A stretch of 64,000 nucleotides of DNA, from contig CAWKHA010000004.1 in assembly GCA_963849365.1 (NCBI GenBank), forward strand, positions 1,178,001 through 1,242,000, read 5' to 3'. Below, piece by piece: positions 45,275 to 53,821 of this stretch (position 1 is its first letter; each line of letters opens with the position of its first letter). The notes beneath the pieces are model-generated. The model searched no databases and had not been told where the DNA came from. It saw only the letters and a program-made list of their open reading frames with translations. This DNA is from CAVQCJ01 sp963849365 (GTDB lineage Bacteria; Actinomycetota; Actinomycetes; Prado026). Both the position numbers and the translations under genes were made by a program.

Positions 45275-46215
45275 CGGCGCTCTCCGTGCGACAGGCGGCG
45301 GCCGACCGTGAGCTGGACCGCGGTGACCACGAGGATCGCCACGAACAGCACGTAGGCGATCGCGGACGCATAGCCGCCGTTGAAGAACTGGAACGCCTGC
45401 TGGTACAGGTAGTAGACGACCACGGTGGTCGCGCCGACGGGCCCGCCCTTGGTGGTCACGAAGATCTCGTCGAAGAGCTGCAGGGCGTTGATGGTCAGCC
45501 AGATCACCAGGAACAGCGTGGCCGGGGCGAGCAGGGGGACTTCGACGCGCCAGAAGGCCCGCCACCGCGTGCACCCGTCGATGGCGGCGGCCTCCAGCAG
45601 GTCTGCGGGGACGCTCTGCAGCGCGGCCAGGTAGATGATCACCCCGAACCCGAGCCAGCCCCACACCGTCATCAGCACGATGGACATCAGGGCCTCGTGC
45701 GGGTCGCGGAAGAAGCCCTGGCCGGCGATGCCGACCTTGTCGAGCATCGCGTTCACGAGCCCGAAGTCCGGGTCCAGCAGCCAGTTGAACATCGTCGCGG
45801 TGGCCACCGTGGAGGTGACCACCGGGACGAACACCGCGACGCGGTAGAAGGTGATGCCGCGGATGCGGCGGTTGAGCGCCGCGGCGACCACCAGCGAGCC
45901 GACGGTGGCGACCGGCACGAAGACCAGTGTGTAGACGACGGTGTTGCGTACCGAGCCGGCGAACTGGGGGTCGTGGGCGAGCTGCCGGTAGTTGGCGAGG
46001 CCGATCCAGGTACCGGGAGACGTCAGGTCGTTCTGCTGGAAGGAGAGGACGAACGCCCAGACGACCGGAACCAGACCGAACAGCCCGATCAGCAGGACGG
46101 ACGGACCGACGAATCCCCATCCGGCGAGAGTGTCCGACCACCAGACGCGGCGGGCGAGGGACGGGCGGCTGCGCGAGCCGACCGGACCGGCAGCCGTGGT
46201 TCCTGCCGCCGTCAC
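45271..46215 (-). CDS. Sugar ABC transporter permease, MalF type
   Basis: 314 residues. A basic N-terminus is followed by six transmembrane segments, with the EAA loop LLEAAAIDGCTRWRAFWRV before the fifth. It follows the binding-protein gene by 17 nt and overlaps the second permease gene by four, so their production is coupled. A CUT1 importer of mono- or oligosaccharides is indicated; specificity lies in the binding protein. Confidence 0.94.
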   Translation of the reverse strand: MTAAGTTAAGPVGSRSRPSLARRVWWSDTLAGWGFVGPSVLLIGLFGLVPVVWAFVLSFQQNDLTSPGTWIGLANYRQLAHDPQFAGSVRNTVVYTLVFVPVATVGSLVVAAALNRRIRGITFYRVAVFVPVVTSTVATATMFNWLLDPDFGLVNAMLDKVGIAGQGFFRDPHEALMSIVLMTVWGWLGFGVIIYLAALQSVPADLLEAAAIDGCTRWRAFWRVEVPLLAPATLFLVIWLTINALQLFDEIFVTTKGGPVGATTVVVYYLYQQAFQFFNGGYASAIAYVLFVAILVVTAVQLTVGRRLSHGERR

Positions 46216-46232
46216 CGGCTACCTCCGGCCAG

Positions 46233-47531
46233 TCACTGGCCGGACGCCAGCGCAGCGTCGGCTTGCTGTGCGGCGGCGTTCAGGGCGTCCTGGGGGGATG
46301 TCTGGCCGATGAGCACGCCCTGCATCTGGCTCCCGATGGCCTGGCTGATCTGCGGGTAGGTCTTGGTGTTGGGCCGGGCCTTGGTGACGTTGCCGAGGTT
46401 CAGGACGAAGACCGTGTCACCGGGGTACTTGGCGAGGTACTGCGTGTACACGGGCAGCTTGGTCTCTGACTCGCGGGTGGGCAGGTCACCGGTCGCGAGA
46501 GTGAACGCCGCATGCGTCTCGGCGCTGGTGAGCCAGGTGAGGAAGGTCCATGCGGCGCGTTCGCGCGCCGTGCCGTTCTTGAACAGCATCCAGTTGTCAG
46601 GCCCCGCGATGCTCGCGTGGCTGCTCTGCTGGGGGAGGATCTGCACGCCGTAGCTCACGTCGGAGTTGATGCTTGACAGGTCCCAGGGGCCGGTCCACAG
46701 CATCGCGATCTTGCCCGAGTTGAAGAGGTTGAGGTAGTTCCCGTTGCCCTGGTCCAGGTAGACCGACTTGTCCGTGACTGCCATGTCGTGGAGCAGCTGA
46801 GTGGCTGCGAGCCCGGCGCTGGAGTTGAAGGCCGACTTCTTGCCGTCCGAGGTCAGCAGGTCTCCGCCGGCCTGCCAGAGCATCGCGATCCACCTCCAGA
46901 CCGTGTCCTCCGAGCCGTCGTTGACGTACGCCCAGCCGAACTGCTTGTGCCCGGCGTCGGTGAGCGACTTCGCGGCGCTGCGGAAGTCTTCCCAGGTCCA
47001 GCTGTCGGTGGGGTAGGCCACGTTCGCCGCGTCGAACAGCTTCTTGTTGTAGACCAGTGCGAGGTTGTCGACGAGCGCCGGAACTCCGTAGACCTTGCCG
47101 TTGCTGGCTGCCGCATCGCGCTCGAAGGAGTAGAAGTCGTTCCAGCCGAAGGCTTTGTCACCCACCTTCGACGTGAGGTCCACGACCTGCGACCGCCCGG
47201 CGAGCGCCGCGAGCGACGACCCGTACTCGTAGGCGATGTCGGGGTAGGAGTCGGCGGCGAATCCGGCGAGGGTCTTCTGCAGCGCGCCGTCGTTGCCACC
47301 GTTGAACAGCAGCTTGACCTGGATCTTCGGGTTGGAGGCGTTCCACGTGGCCACCTGTGCGGTGATGGCTTTGGCCTCGACGTCGGTGTACCCGTGCGAG
47401 ATCGTGATCTGGACGACGCCGCCCGAGCCCGACGGGGTGCTGTTGCTCGTGCTGCTGCTGGTGCAGGCCGCGACCGAGAGAGTGAGGACGGCCGTCCCCA
47501 CCACGAGGATGCGACGCCTGTGCTGGGACAT
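46233..47531 (-). CDS. ABC transporter sugar-binding lipoprotein
   Basis: 432 residues, a cluster-B type solute-binding protein. The signal ends in a lipobox (LSVAACTSS), giving a lipid-anchored Cys, followed by a Ser/Thr/Gly linker. Typical segments are PDIAYEYGSS, YGVPALVDNLALVYNKKLF and GKIAMLWTGPWDL. Two Trp-rich stretches (DSWTWEDF, VWRWIAMLW) would line a sugar pocket. ATG 47531 has GGAG nine bases upstream. It is the second gene of the operon, after the SIS gene. Confidence 0.94.
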   Translation of the reverse strand: MSQHRRRILVVGTAVLTLSVAACTSSSTSNSTPSGSGGVVQITISHGYTDVEAKAITAQVATWNASNPKIQVKLLFNGGNDGALQKTLAGFAADSYPDIAYEYGSSLAALAGRSQVVDLTSKVGDKAFGWNDFYSFERDAAASNGKVYGVPALVDNLALVYNKKLFDAANVAYPTDSWTWEDFRSAAKSLTDAGHKQFGWAYVNDGSEDTVWRWIAMLWQAGGDLLTSDGKKSAFNSSAGLAATQLLHDMAVTDKSVYLDQGNGNYLNLFNSGKIAMLWTGPWDLSSINSDVSYGVQILPQQSSHASIAGPDNWMLFKNGTARERAAWTFLTWLTSAETHAAFTLATGDLPTRESETKLPVYTQYLAKYPGDTVFVLNLGNVTKARPNTKTYPQISQAIGSQMQGVLIGQTSPQDALNAAAQQADAALASGQ

Positions 47532-47559
47532 CGACGGTGCTCCTTCAGCAGATGATGGT

Positions 47560-48447
47560 TCAGGGCGAGCTGTGGTCCAGGACGACGGAGCGGGTCAGGT
47601 GGCGCGGTCGGTCCGGGTCGAGACCGAGCTGCTCGGCCCGGGCCAGCGCGAGGAGGTGCACGCGTACGAGGTCCACGAGCGGGTCGAGCGGGTCGTCCAC
47701 GACGCTGGCACCGGTGCGGGCCACCTGGGCCGCCAGGCCTGCGGGCGAGGGGCCGAAGATCCAGACGGCCGTGCCGGGCTCGGCCAGCGCGACGGGGCCG
47801 TGCCGGTACTCCATGGCCGGGTAGCTCTCGCTCCACGACAGCGTGGCCTCGCGCAGCTTCAGCGCAGCCTCGTGCGCGAGCCCGACCGACCATCCCGACC
47901 CCAGGAACACCAGCTGGCGCGCGTCGATGACCGGCGGGAGCGGAGCGCGCAGCGCGGCCTCCGCCGCGGACGCGAGCGCCGACACGTCCGTACCGAGCCC
48001 GGCGCGCGCCGCGGCCACGACCGAGGTCGCGAACCTGGTCTGCACGACCGACTCCTCGTCGGCGAAGTCGAGGGCGATCACCTCGTCGGCCGCGAGCGCC
48101 ACGGGGGAGCGCGGGACCGCCACGACGGCGGTGGCCCGGGTGGCGGCCGGACGCTGTGCGAGCAGCTGGCAGATCTCGGTGGTCGTTCCCGAGCGGGACA
48201 GCGCCAGCAGCGACGGGTAGCCCCGCCCGAGCCGCGCTTCGCTGGCCGTGAAGGCGTCCGTGGGGCCCAGCCCTGCGTCCTCACGCAGGGCAGCCAGGGT
48301 CTGGGCGACGAACCAGGACGTGCCGCACCCGACGATCGCCAGCGGGCCCGGGGCGGTGAGCACTCGCATGAGCGCGGGCGCGACCCGCGCGGCAGCGGTT
48401 CGCCAGACCTCTGGTTGGGACGCAACCTCGCGGGCCGTGAACGCCAT
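47560..48447 (-). CDS. SIS-domain sugar isomerase/deaminase, AgaS/NagB-II-like
   Basis: 295 residues with two SIS domains. The first has IVGCGTSWFVAQTLAALRED and LSRSGTTTEICQLL; the second has GSGWSVGLAHEAALKLREA and AMEYRHGP, matching the isomerase half of GlmS and AgaS-type amino-sugar-phosphate deaminases. ATG 48447 is chosen because the longer open frame crosses the divergent aldolase promoter. It is the first gene of the seven-gene operon. A deaminase/isomerase acting on galactosamine- or glucosamine-6-phosphate is the favoured inference. Confidence 0.82.
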   Translation of the reverse strand: MAFTAREVASQPEVWRTAAARVAPALMRVLTAPGPLAIVGCGTSWFVAQTLAALREDAGLGPTDAFTASEARLGRGYPSLLALSRSGTTTEICQLLAQRPAATRATAVVAVPRSPVALAADEVIALDFADEESVVQTRFATSVVAAARAGLGTDVSALASAAEAALRAPLPPVIDARQLVFLGSGWSVGLAHEAALKLREATLSWSESYPAMEYRHGPVALAEPGTAVWIFGPSPAGLAAQVARTGASVVDDPLDPLVDLVRVHLLALARAEQLGLDPDRPRHLTRSVVLDHSSP

Positions 48448-48565
48448 GGCGGCGACGATATGGCGCAGGCGATCACACAGCAAGGGTCGATAGTGTACGT
48501 TTCGATCACGATTTGGCCAGAATCGGTCAGAGTCGCTCAGCCACTGAGCCAGAAGAGAGGCTGCA

Positions 48566-49420
48566 GTGCCCCTCGTGAGCACGGCGAGCATCGTCGGGGC
48601 CGCGCGCAGCGCAGGCCGTGGCGTCGCGGCGCTCAATGTCGTCCAGCTCGAGAACATCGAGGCCGTGACCGGCGCTGCGGGGCGCACGGACCAGCCGGTG
48701 GTGCTCCAGATCAGTGAGAACGCGGTGCGCTACCACGGAGCCCTCGAGCCGGTCGCGACGGCGGCGCTGTCGGCTGCGCGGTCCTGCCCGGCGCCGGTGT
48801 CGGTGCACCTGGACCACGCCACCAGCTCCGACCTGTGCGCCGAGGCCGTCGCGCTCGGCCTGTCGTCGGTCATGTTCGACGCTTCGTCCCTCGAGTACGC
48901 CGCGAACGTGGCAGCCACGGCCGGCGTCGTCGCCACCTGCCACGCCTCGAACGTCTGGGTGGAGGCTGAGCTGGGGGAGGTCGGCGGCAAGGACGGCGTG
49001 CACGCGCCGGGGGCGCGGACCGACCCGTCGCAGGCGGCGGCCTTCGTCGCGGCGACGGGTGTCGACGCGCTCGCCGTCGCGGTCGGGACGTCGCACAAGA
49101 TGGTCGAGCGGGTCGCCGTGCTGGACCTCGACCTGATCGCCCGTCTGCGGGCGGGCCTGTCGGTCCCGCTCGTGCTGCACGGGTCCTCGGGGGTGGCGGA
49201 CGGTCACCTGCTCGAGGCGATCGCCGCCGGCATCACCAAGGTGAACATCGCCACCCAGCTCAACAAGGCGTTCACGCGAGCCGTACGCGCCCACCTTGCG
49301 GACCATGTGGACGAGGTCGACCCGAGGCGCTACCTCGGCGCCGGCCGTGACGCGATGACCGACGAGGCCGCACGGCTGCTTGCGCTGGTCGGCGGTCCAC
49401 GGTCCTCGGCCACCCATTAG
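48566..49420 (+). CDS. Class II fructose/tagatose-bisphosphate aldolase
   Basis: 284-residue zinc aldolase. Catalytic and metal residues are in VHLDHATS (Asp-His), in AVGTSHKM and VLHGSSGV (His), and in KVNIATQLNKAF. It is nearest in form to KbaY/GatY tagatose-bisphosphate aldolases. GTG at 48566 has GAGAGG five bases upstream. It is divergent from the SIS-kinase operon across 118 nt and would cleave the bisphosphate made by the PfkB enzyme into dihydroxyacetone phosphate and an aldehyde. Confidence 0.9.
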   Translation: MPLVSTASIVGAARSAGRGVAALNVVQLENIEAVTGAAGRTDQPVVLQISENAVRYHGALEPVATAALSAARSCPAPVSVHLDHATSSDLCAEAVALGLSSVMFDASSLEYAANVAATAGVVATCHASNVWVEAELGEVGGKDGVHAPGARTDPSQAAAFVAATGVDALAVAVGTSHKMVERVAVLDLDLIARLRAGLSVPLVLHGSSGVADGHLLEAIAAGITKVNIATQLNKAFTRAVRAHLADHVDEVDPRRYLGAGRDAMTDEAARLLALVGGPRSSATH

Positions 49421-49641
49421 TCGGCTGGTAGCCGGCCGGAGGATGCCTCGCCCGCCTGTGGCGGAAGTGGCTGTCGGTGTTCGTGGGGGCATTGATGTCG
49501 CCGGAGGCCGATGTGTGAACATTCGCTGACAGTCGCCGGACGCGGCTGTCGGGTGTCGGGCCCCGGCTCTAGCGTCGGCCGGAGGGCCGAACGGTGGTGC
49601 GTCGCACCGCCGCCCTGACGGCCTGGAGGAGGTCCGGCTCG

Positions 49642-50958
49642 ATGACGACCGACGCCTGGGACGCTGACTCGCTGGTGCAGCGGTACGACGGGATCCGCGC
49701 CCACACCGAGCAGCTGGCGCAGCCCCTGTCGCCCGAGGACCAGACGGTCCAGTCGATGCCGGACGTGTCGCCGACGAAGTGGCACCGCGCCCATGTGACG
49801 TGGTTCTTCGAGACGTTCGTCCTGGCCGACCACGAGCCGGGTTTCGCGCCGTTCCAGGACAAGTACTGGTTCTTGTTCAACAGCTACTACGAGACGGTCG
49901 GTCCGCGCTTCTCGCGTCCGCACCGTGGTCTCATCAGCCGGCCGGGGGCCAACGACGTGGGCGTCTATCGCGGCAACGTCGACGACCGCATGCGCGACCT
50001 GCTCTCGTCCGTCGACGCGGGCTCCCTCGACAAGCTCACGCCGACCATCGAGCTCGGCTTCCACCATGAGCAGCAGCACCAGGAGCTCCTCCTCATGGAC
50101 ATCAAGCACGTGCTGTCGGTCAACCCGCTGCGCCCCGTCTACGCCGGCAGCCCGAGCGCCGGCTGCGAGCCCGACGAGCTGGGCTGGGTCGACGTCGAGG
50201 GCGGGCTCGTCGAGGTCGGCTACGCGGGCGAGGGGTTCCACTTCGACAACGAGCAGCCCCGGCACATGCAGTGGCTCGAGCCCTACCGTCTCGCGGACCG
50301 GCTGGTGACCAACGCGGAGTGGCTGGAGTTCATGGAAGACGGCGGGTACCGGCGGCACGACCTGTGGCTGTCGGACGGCTGGGCGAAGGTCAACAGCGAG
50401 GGCCGGCGCGCGCCGTTCTACTGGGTCGAGCTCGACGGTGTGTGGTTCGAGCACAGCCTCAACGGGACGTGGCCGGTCGTGCCGGGACTGCCGGTGAGCC
50501 ACGTGAGCTTCTACGAGGCCGAGGCGTTCGCGAGCTGGGCCGGCAAGCGGCTGCCGAGCGAGGCCGAGTGGGAGCACGCCGTGGTCTCCCAGGGTCAGGT
50601 CGATGCGGCGGCCGCGGGGGGCAACCTGGCCGACGCCGAGACGTACCACCCGAGGGCGGCGGGCCCGAGCACGGGCGGCCTGCGGCAGGTCTACGGCGAC
50701 TGCTGGGAGTGGACGTCGTCGGCGTACCTCCCTTACCCGGGTTTCCACCCGCCGGAAGGCGCGATCGGCGAGTACAACGGCAAGTTCATGTCCAACCAGA
50801 TGGTGCTGCGCGGCGGCTGCGCGCTCACGCCGCCGGGCCATGCCCGCGCGACCTACCGCAACTTCTTCCCGCCCGCCTCGCAGTGGGCGCTGTCGGGAGT
50901 GCGCCTGGCCGACGGCGGCGCGCCGGTACCGGCGCGGCAGACGGTGGTGGCGCCGTGA
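49642..50958 (+). CDS. egtB: Ergothioneine synthase-type sulfoxide synthase EgtB
   Basis: Non-haem iron enzyme that joins a thiol to hercynine. 438 residues: an N-terminal DinB_2 domain with iron ligands in KWHRAHVTW and HHEQQHQELLLMD, then a formylglycine-enzyme-like C-terminal domain with SHVSFYEAEAFASWAGKRLP and YGDCWEWTSS. ATG 49642 has GGAGGAGG at 49625; an upstream GTG is not supported. It overlaps egtD by four bases. No gene for EgtA (glutamate-cysteine ligase) or EgtC is next to it. Confidence 0.94.
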   Translation: MTTDAWDADSLVQRYDGIRAHTEQLAQPLSPEDQTVQSMPDVSPTKWHRAHVTWFFETFVLADHEPGFAPFQDKYWFLFNSYYETVGPRFSRPHRGLISRPGANDVGVYRGNVDDRMRDLLSSVDAGSLDKLTPTIELGFHHEQQHQELLLMDIKHVLSVNPLRPVYAGSPSAGCEPDELGWVDVEGGLVEVGYAGEGFHFDNEQPRHMQWLEPYRLADRLVTNAEWLEFMEDGGYRRHDLWLSDGWAKVNSEGRRAPFYWVELDGVWFEHSLNGTWPVVPGLPVSHVSFYEAEAFASWAGKRLPSEAEWEHAVVSQGQVDAAAAGGNLADAETYHPRAAGPSTGGLRQVYGDCWEWTSSAYLPYPGFHPPEGAIGEYNGKFMSNQMVLRGGCALTPPGHARATYRNFFPPASQWALSGVRLADGGAPVPARQTVVAP

Positions 50959-51947
50959 CAGCGGTCAGGAACCCGGTCGTGTCGGTCCTGCTCGACCCGG
51001 ACTGGGCGGCGGGCAGCCTGGTCGAGGACGTGCGCCGGGGACTGGGCGCCCACCCGCGCAGCCTGCCGCCCAAGTGGCTGTACGACGACCGCGGCTCGCA
51101 GCTGTTCGACGAGATCACCCGGCTGCCCGAGTACTACCCCACCGAGCGGGAGCGCTCGATCCTGCAGGCGCACGCGGACGAGATCGTCGCGCTGTCGGGG
51201 GCGACGACGCTGGTGGAGCTGGGCAGCGGGACGAGCGACAAGACCCGCATCCTGCTGGACGCGTTCACGGCCGCAGGACAGCTCCGGCGTTTCGTGCCGG
51301 TCGACGTCTCCGAGGCCACGCTGCGCCGTGCCGCTGCCCGGATCTGCGTGCAGTACCCGGGGGTGCAGGTCGAGGCGCTGGTCGGGGACTTCACGCTGCA
51401 CCTCGGCCACCTCCCGCGCGGCGGGCGGCGCATGGTCGCGTTCCTGGGCGGCACGATCGGCAACCTGTACGTCGAGGAGCGGGCGGCGTTCCTCGGCGCA
51501 CTCGCCGACTCCCTTGCGCCCGGGGACTCGCTGCTCCTCGGCACCGACCTGGTCAAGAGCGCCGATCGGCTGATCGCGGCCTACGACGACCCGCAGGGCC
51601 TGACAGCGGAGTTCGTCACGAACTGCCTCCGGGTGCTCAACCGCGAGCTCGGCGCGGACTTCGACCTCGACGCCTTCTCGTACGTCCCGTTCTGGGATCC
51701 GCGCATGGAGCGGATGGACCTGCGGCTGCGGGCCGAGGTGCCCCTGCGCGTCACGGTCCCCGGCGCCGACATCTCGTTCGAGCTGGCGAGCGGTGAGGAG
51801 ATCCGGGTCGAGATCTCGACGAAGTTCCGGCCTGAAGGGATCGAGGCCGAGCTCGCCGGCGCCGGGTTCACCCTCGCGCGGATCTGGACCGACGCCGACC
51901 ACGACTTCGCTCTCACGCTCGCGCACCGGTCCGACCAACGCCCCTAG
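50955..51947 (+). CDS. egtD: Histidine N-alpha-methyltransferase EgtD
   Basis: Makes hercynine (trimethyl-histidine) from histidine with three SAM. 330 residues; the family start KWLYDDRGSQLFDEITRLPE, YYPTERERSIL, SAM motif ELGSGTSDKTRILLDA and FLGGTIGNL are all present. GTG 50955 is inside the egtB stop codon, so the two are coupled. The upstream extension of the open frame is only the shadow of egtB. Confidence 0.96.
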   Translation: MTAVRNPVVSVLLDPDWAAGSLVEDVRRGLGAHPRSLPPKWLYDDRGSQLFDEITRLPEYYPTERERSILQAHADEIVALSGATTLVELGSGTSDKTRILLDAFTAAGQLRRFVPVDVSEATLRRAAARICVQYPGVQVEALVGDFTLHLGHLPRGGRRMVAFLGGTIGNLYVEERAAFLGALADSLAPGDSLLLGTDLVKSADRLIAAYDDPQGLTAEFVTNCLRVLNRELGADFDLDAFSYVPFWDPRMERMDLRLRAEVPLRVTVPGADISFELASGEEIRVEISTKFRPEGIEAELAGAGFTLARIWTDADHDFALTLAHRSDQRP

Positions 51948-51955
51948 GAGGTCGG

Positions 51956-52285
51956 ATGGCGTACGACGAGATCCTGGCCGACCGTGTTCTGGCGGCCGTG
52001 GACGACCTCGCGGACATCACGACCCGCAAGATGTTCGGTGGGCTGGCCGTCATGTGGCGGGGCAACATGCTTGTCGGAGTCGTCAACGACGACCTCATGG
52101 TGCGAGTGGGTCCGGATCGGTTCGAGGGGCTCCGCGCTGAACCCGGTGCGCGCGAGATGGACTTCACCGGCCGCCCGTCACGCGGCATGTTGTACGTGAG
52201 CGCAGGCGCCGTCGGTCGCGACGCGGACCTGGACACCTGGATCGAACGCGCACGAGAGTTCGTGGCGACGCTGCCGCCCAAGTGA
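51956..52285 (+). CDS. TfoX N-terminal domain protein
   Basis: 109 residues consisting of one TfoX/Sxy N-terminal domain: ITTRKMFGGLAVMWRGNML, MVRVGPDRFEGL, and GRPSRGMLYV. The ATG is nine bases after egtD, with TAGGAGG between, so it is in the same transcript. In actinobacteria this domain usually stands alone and has no proven link to competence. Its stop overlaps a GTG that begins the next reading frame. Confidence 0.85.
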   Translation: MAYDEILADRVLAAVDDLADITTRKMFGGLAVMWRGNMLVGVVNDDLMVRVGPDRFEGLRAEPGAREMDFTGRPSRGMLYVSAGAVGRDADLDTWIERAREFVATLPPK

Positions 52286-52299
52286 CCGAGCTGAAGGGA

Positions 52300-52595
52300 G
52301 TGACCGTGGGCGACGAGGCCGGGAGCAGCTCCGCCTTCGACGCCGTCAGTTCGGCTGGGACGGACCGGCGGCGTGGACCTTCGTCGCGGTGCCGGACGAG
52401 CACGCCCCCGATGTCGGCGGCGCGTTCGGGCGGGTCCCGGTCATGGCGACGGTCGACGGGGTCACCTGGGCCACGTCGGTGTGGAAGGACGCGGGGCACG
52501 GCTGGCTGCTCGCCGTGCCGGAGCGGGTGCGGCGCGGCAAGGTCGACGGGGACACCGTGCGGGTCATGGTCGAGGTGGACCACTCCCGGCTCTGA
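52300..52595 (+). pseudogene. DUF1905-like small protein with broken N-terminal frame
   Basis: Residues QFGWDGPAAWTFVAVPDEHA, then GGAFGRVPV, VDGVTWATSVWKD and GWLLAVPERVRRGK match the DUF1905 fold. The matching sequence begins at about 52335, but no start codon exists in that frame; the well-placed GTGs at 52300 and 52306, behind GAAGGGAG, are in another frame. One indel between 52306 and 52340 would join them. A 68-codon reading from GTG 52389 would lack the first strand. Confidence 0.5.
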
Positions 52596-52652
52596 GTCGG
52601 CGGCCGTCGGCTGCCGCGAACGATGCGTCGCCGGCCGATGTGCACGTGTGGT

Positions 52653-53441
52653 TCAGGTGGTCGCCTGCACCAGCCAGTCGCACCAGGTCTCCAGGCCGAG
52701 TCCGGTCCGGGCGCTCATGAGAACGGTGACGACGTCCGGGTTGACCTTGCGCAGGTTGTCGAGGAACAGGTCGAGGTCGACGTCCAGGTGCGGGAGGAGG
52801 TCGACCTTGTTGATCAGAACGACGTCCGCAGACCTGAACATCACCGGGTACTTCAGCGGCTTCTCCTCGCCCTCGGTGACCGAGTAGACCATGGCCCGCG
52901 CGTCCTCGCCCACCGAGAACTCGGCGGGGCAGACCAGGTTGCCGACGTTCTCGATGAGCAGCAGGTCGAGGTCGTCCAGCGGCAGCCGCGGCAGCGCGGA
53001 CCGCACCATCGGCGCGTCGAGGTGGCACTCCCCTCCGAACCCGTTCCCGGTGTTGACCAGCGCGATGCTCGCGCCGAGCCCCTGCAGCCGGTCGGCGTCG
53101 AGGCTGGTCTCGATGTCGCCTTCGATCACCCCGATGCGGCGCCGACCACCGAGCCTGACCAGTGTCTCCCGCAGGATCGCGGTCTTGCCGGCGCCCGGCG
53201 ACGACATGACGTTCACCACCCGGACACCGGCCCGGTCGAAGTCGCGTCGGTTGGCCTCGGCGAGGCGGTCGTTCTCGCCGAAGACCGCCTCCAGCACCTG
53301 GACCCGCTCCCGGGCGGTCTCGTACCCCGAGTGGTCGCCGAGCCCACCCGGCGGGTGCTCGTGCTCGTGGTCATGGCCGGGGTCGTGCTCGTGGTCGTGC
53401 TCGTGCGAGGTGCCGTCGTCGTGTCGGTGGAACCGGCCCAT
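52653..53441 (-). CDS. hypB: Hydrogenase nickel-incorporation GTPase HypB
   Basis: 262 residues. After MGRFHRHDDG there is a His/Asp/Glu-rich stretch with about a dozen His (to residue 34) that could store nickel. The GTPase part has SSPGAGKTAI, IEGDIETSLDADRL, the metal-site FGGECHLDAPMV, NVGNLVCPAEFSVGED and INKVDLLPH. It delivers Ni to the hydrogenase large subunit together with HypA. Its ATG is five bases after the hypA stop; a longer open frame crosses hypA and is not real. Confidence 0.95.
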   Translation of the reverse strand: MGRFHRHDDGTSHEHDHEHDPGHDHEHEHPPGGLGDHSGYETARERVQVLEAVFGENDRLAEANRRDFDRAGVRVVNVMSSPGAGKTAILRETLVRLGGRRRIGVIEGDIETSLDADRLQGLGASIALVNTGNGFGGECHLDAPMVRSALPRLPLDDLDLLLIENVGNLVCPAEFSVGEDARAMVYSVTEGEEKPLKYPVMFRSADVVLINKVDLLPHLDVDLDLFLDNLRKVNPDVVTVLMSARTGLGLETWCDWLVQATT

Positions 53442-53446
53442 CGGGC

Positions 53447-53785
53447 TCACCTGTCCTTGAGATCGAGCGAGGTGACGAGGAACTCCTCGCCGGTCTCGAT
53501 GACGACGGTGGAGCCGGCGCAGCTCGAGCAGAGCAGCACGGGCTCGTCCAGCACGGTGATCGCACCGCACGACGCGCAGCGGATCGAGGCGGGCACATAG
53601 TCCACCTCGAGCGCTGTGGTGGCATACCTGGTGTCCTCGTTGACCAGCGACCAGCAGTACACCAGCGTCTCGGGGACGATCTGGCGCAGCCGGCCGATCT
53701 GCACGCGCACGACGCTGACCTCGCGGCCCGCGCAGTTGCGGTCGACGATCCCCGAGATGGCCCGGCAGATCGACAGCTCGTGCAT
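53447..53785 (-). CDS. hypA: Hydrogenase nickel chaperone HypA
   Basis: 112 residues from MHELSICRAI, whose His-2 binds nickel. The zinc loop has two CxxC pairs, CASC and CSSC, 15 residues apart. ATG 53785 is required for His-2; an ATG six codons upstream would destroy this terminus. It sits between the AraC regulator gene and hypB on the minus strand, divergent from the structural genes. Confidence 0.94.
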   Translation of the reverse strand: MHELSICRAISGIVDRNCAGREVSVVRVQIGRLRQIVPETLVYCWSLVNEDTRYATTALEVDYVPASIRCASCGAITVLDEPVLLCSSCAGSTVVIETGEEFLVTSLDLKDR

Positions 53786-53821
53786 GGTCCCTCCGTCGGC
53801 CACCTGCTGGGTCCGGGGCGC

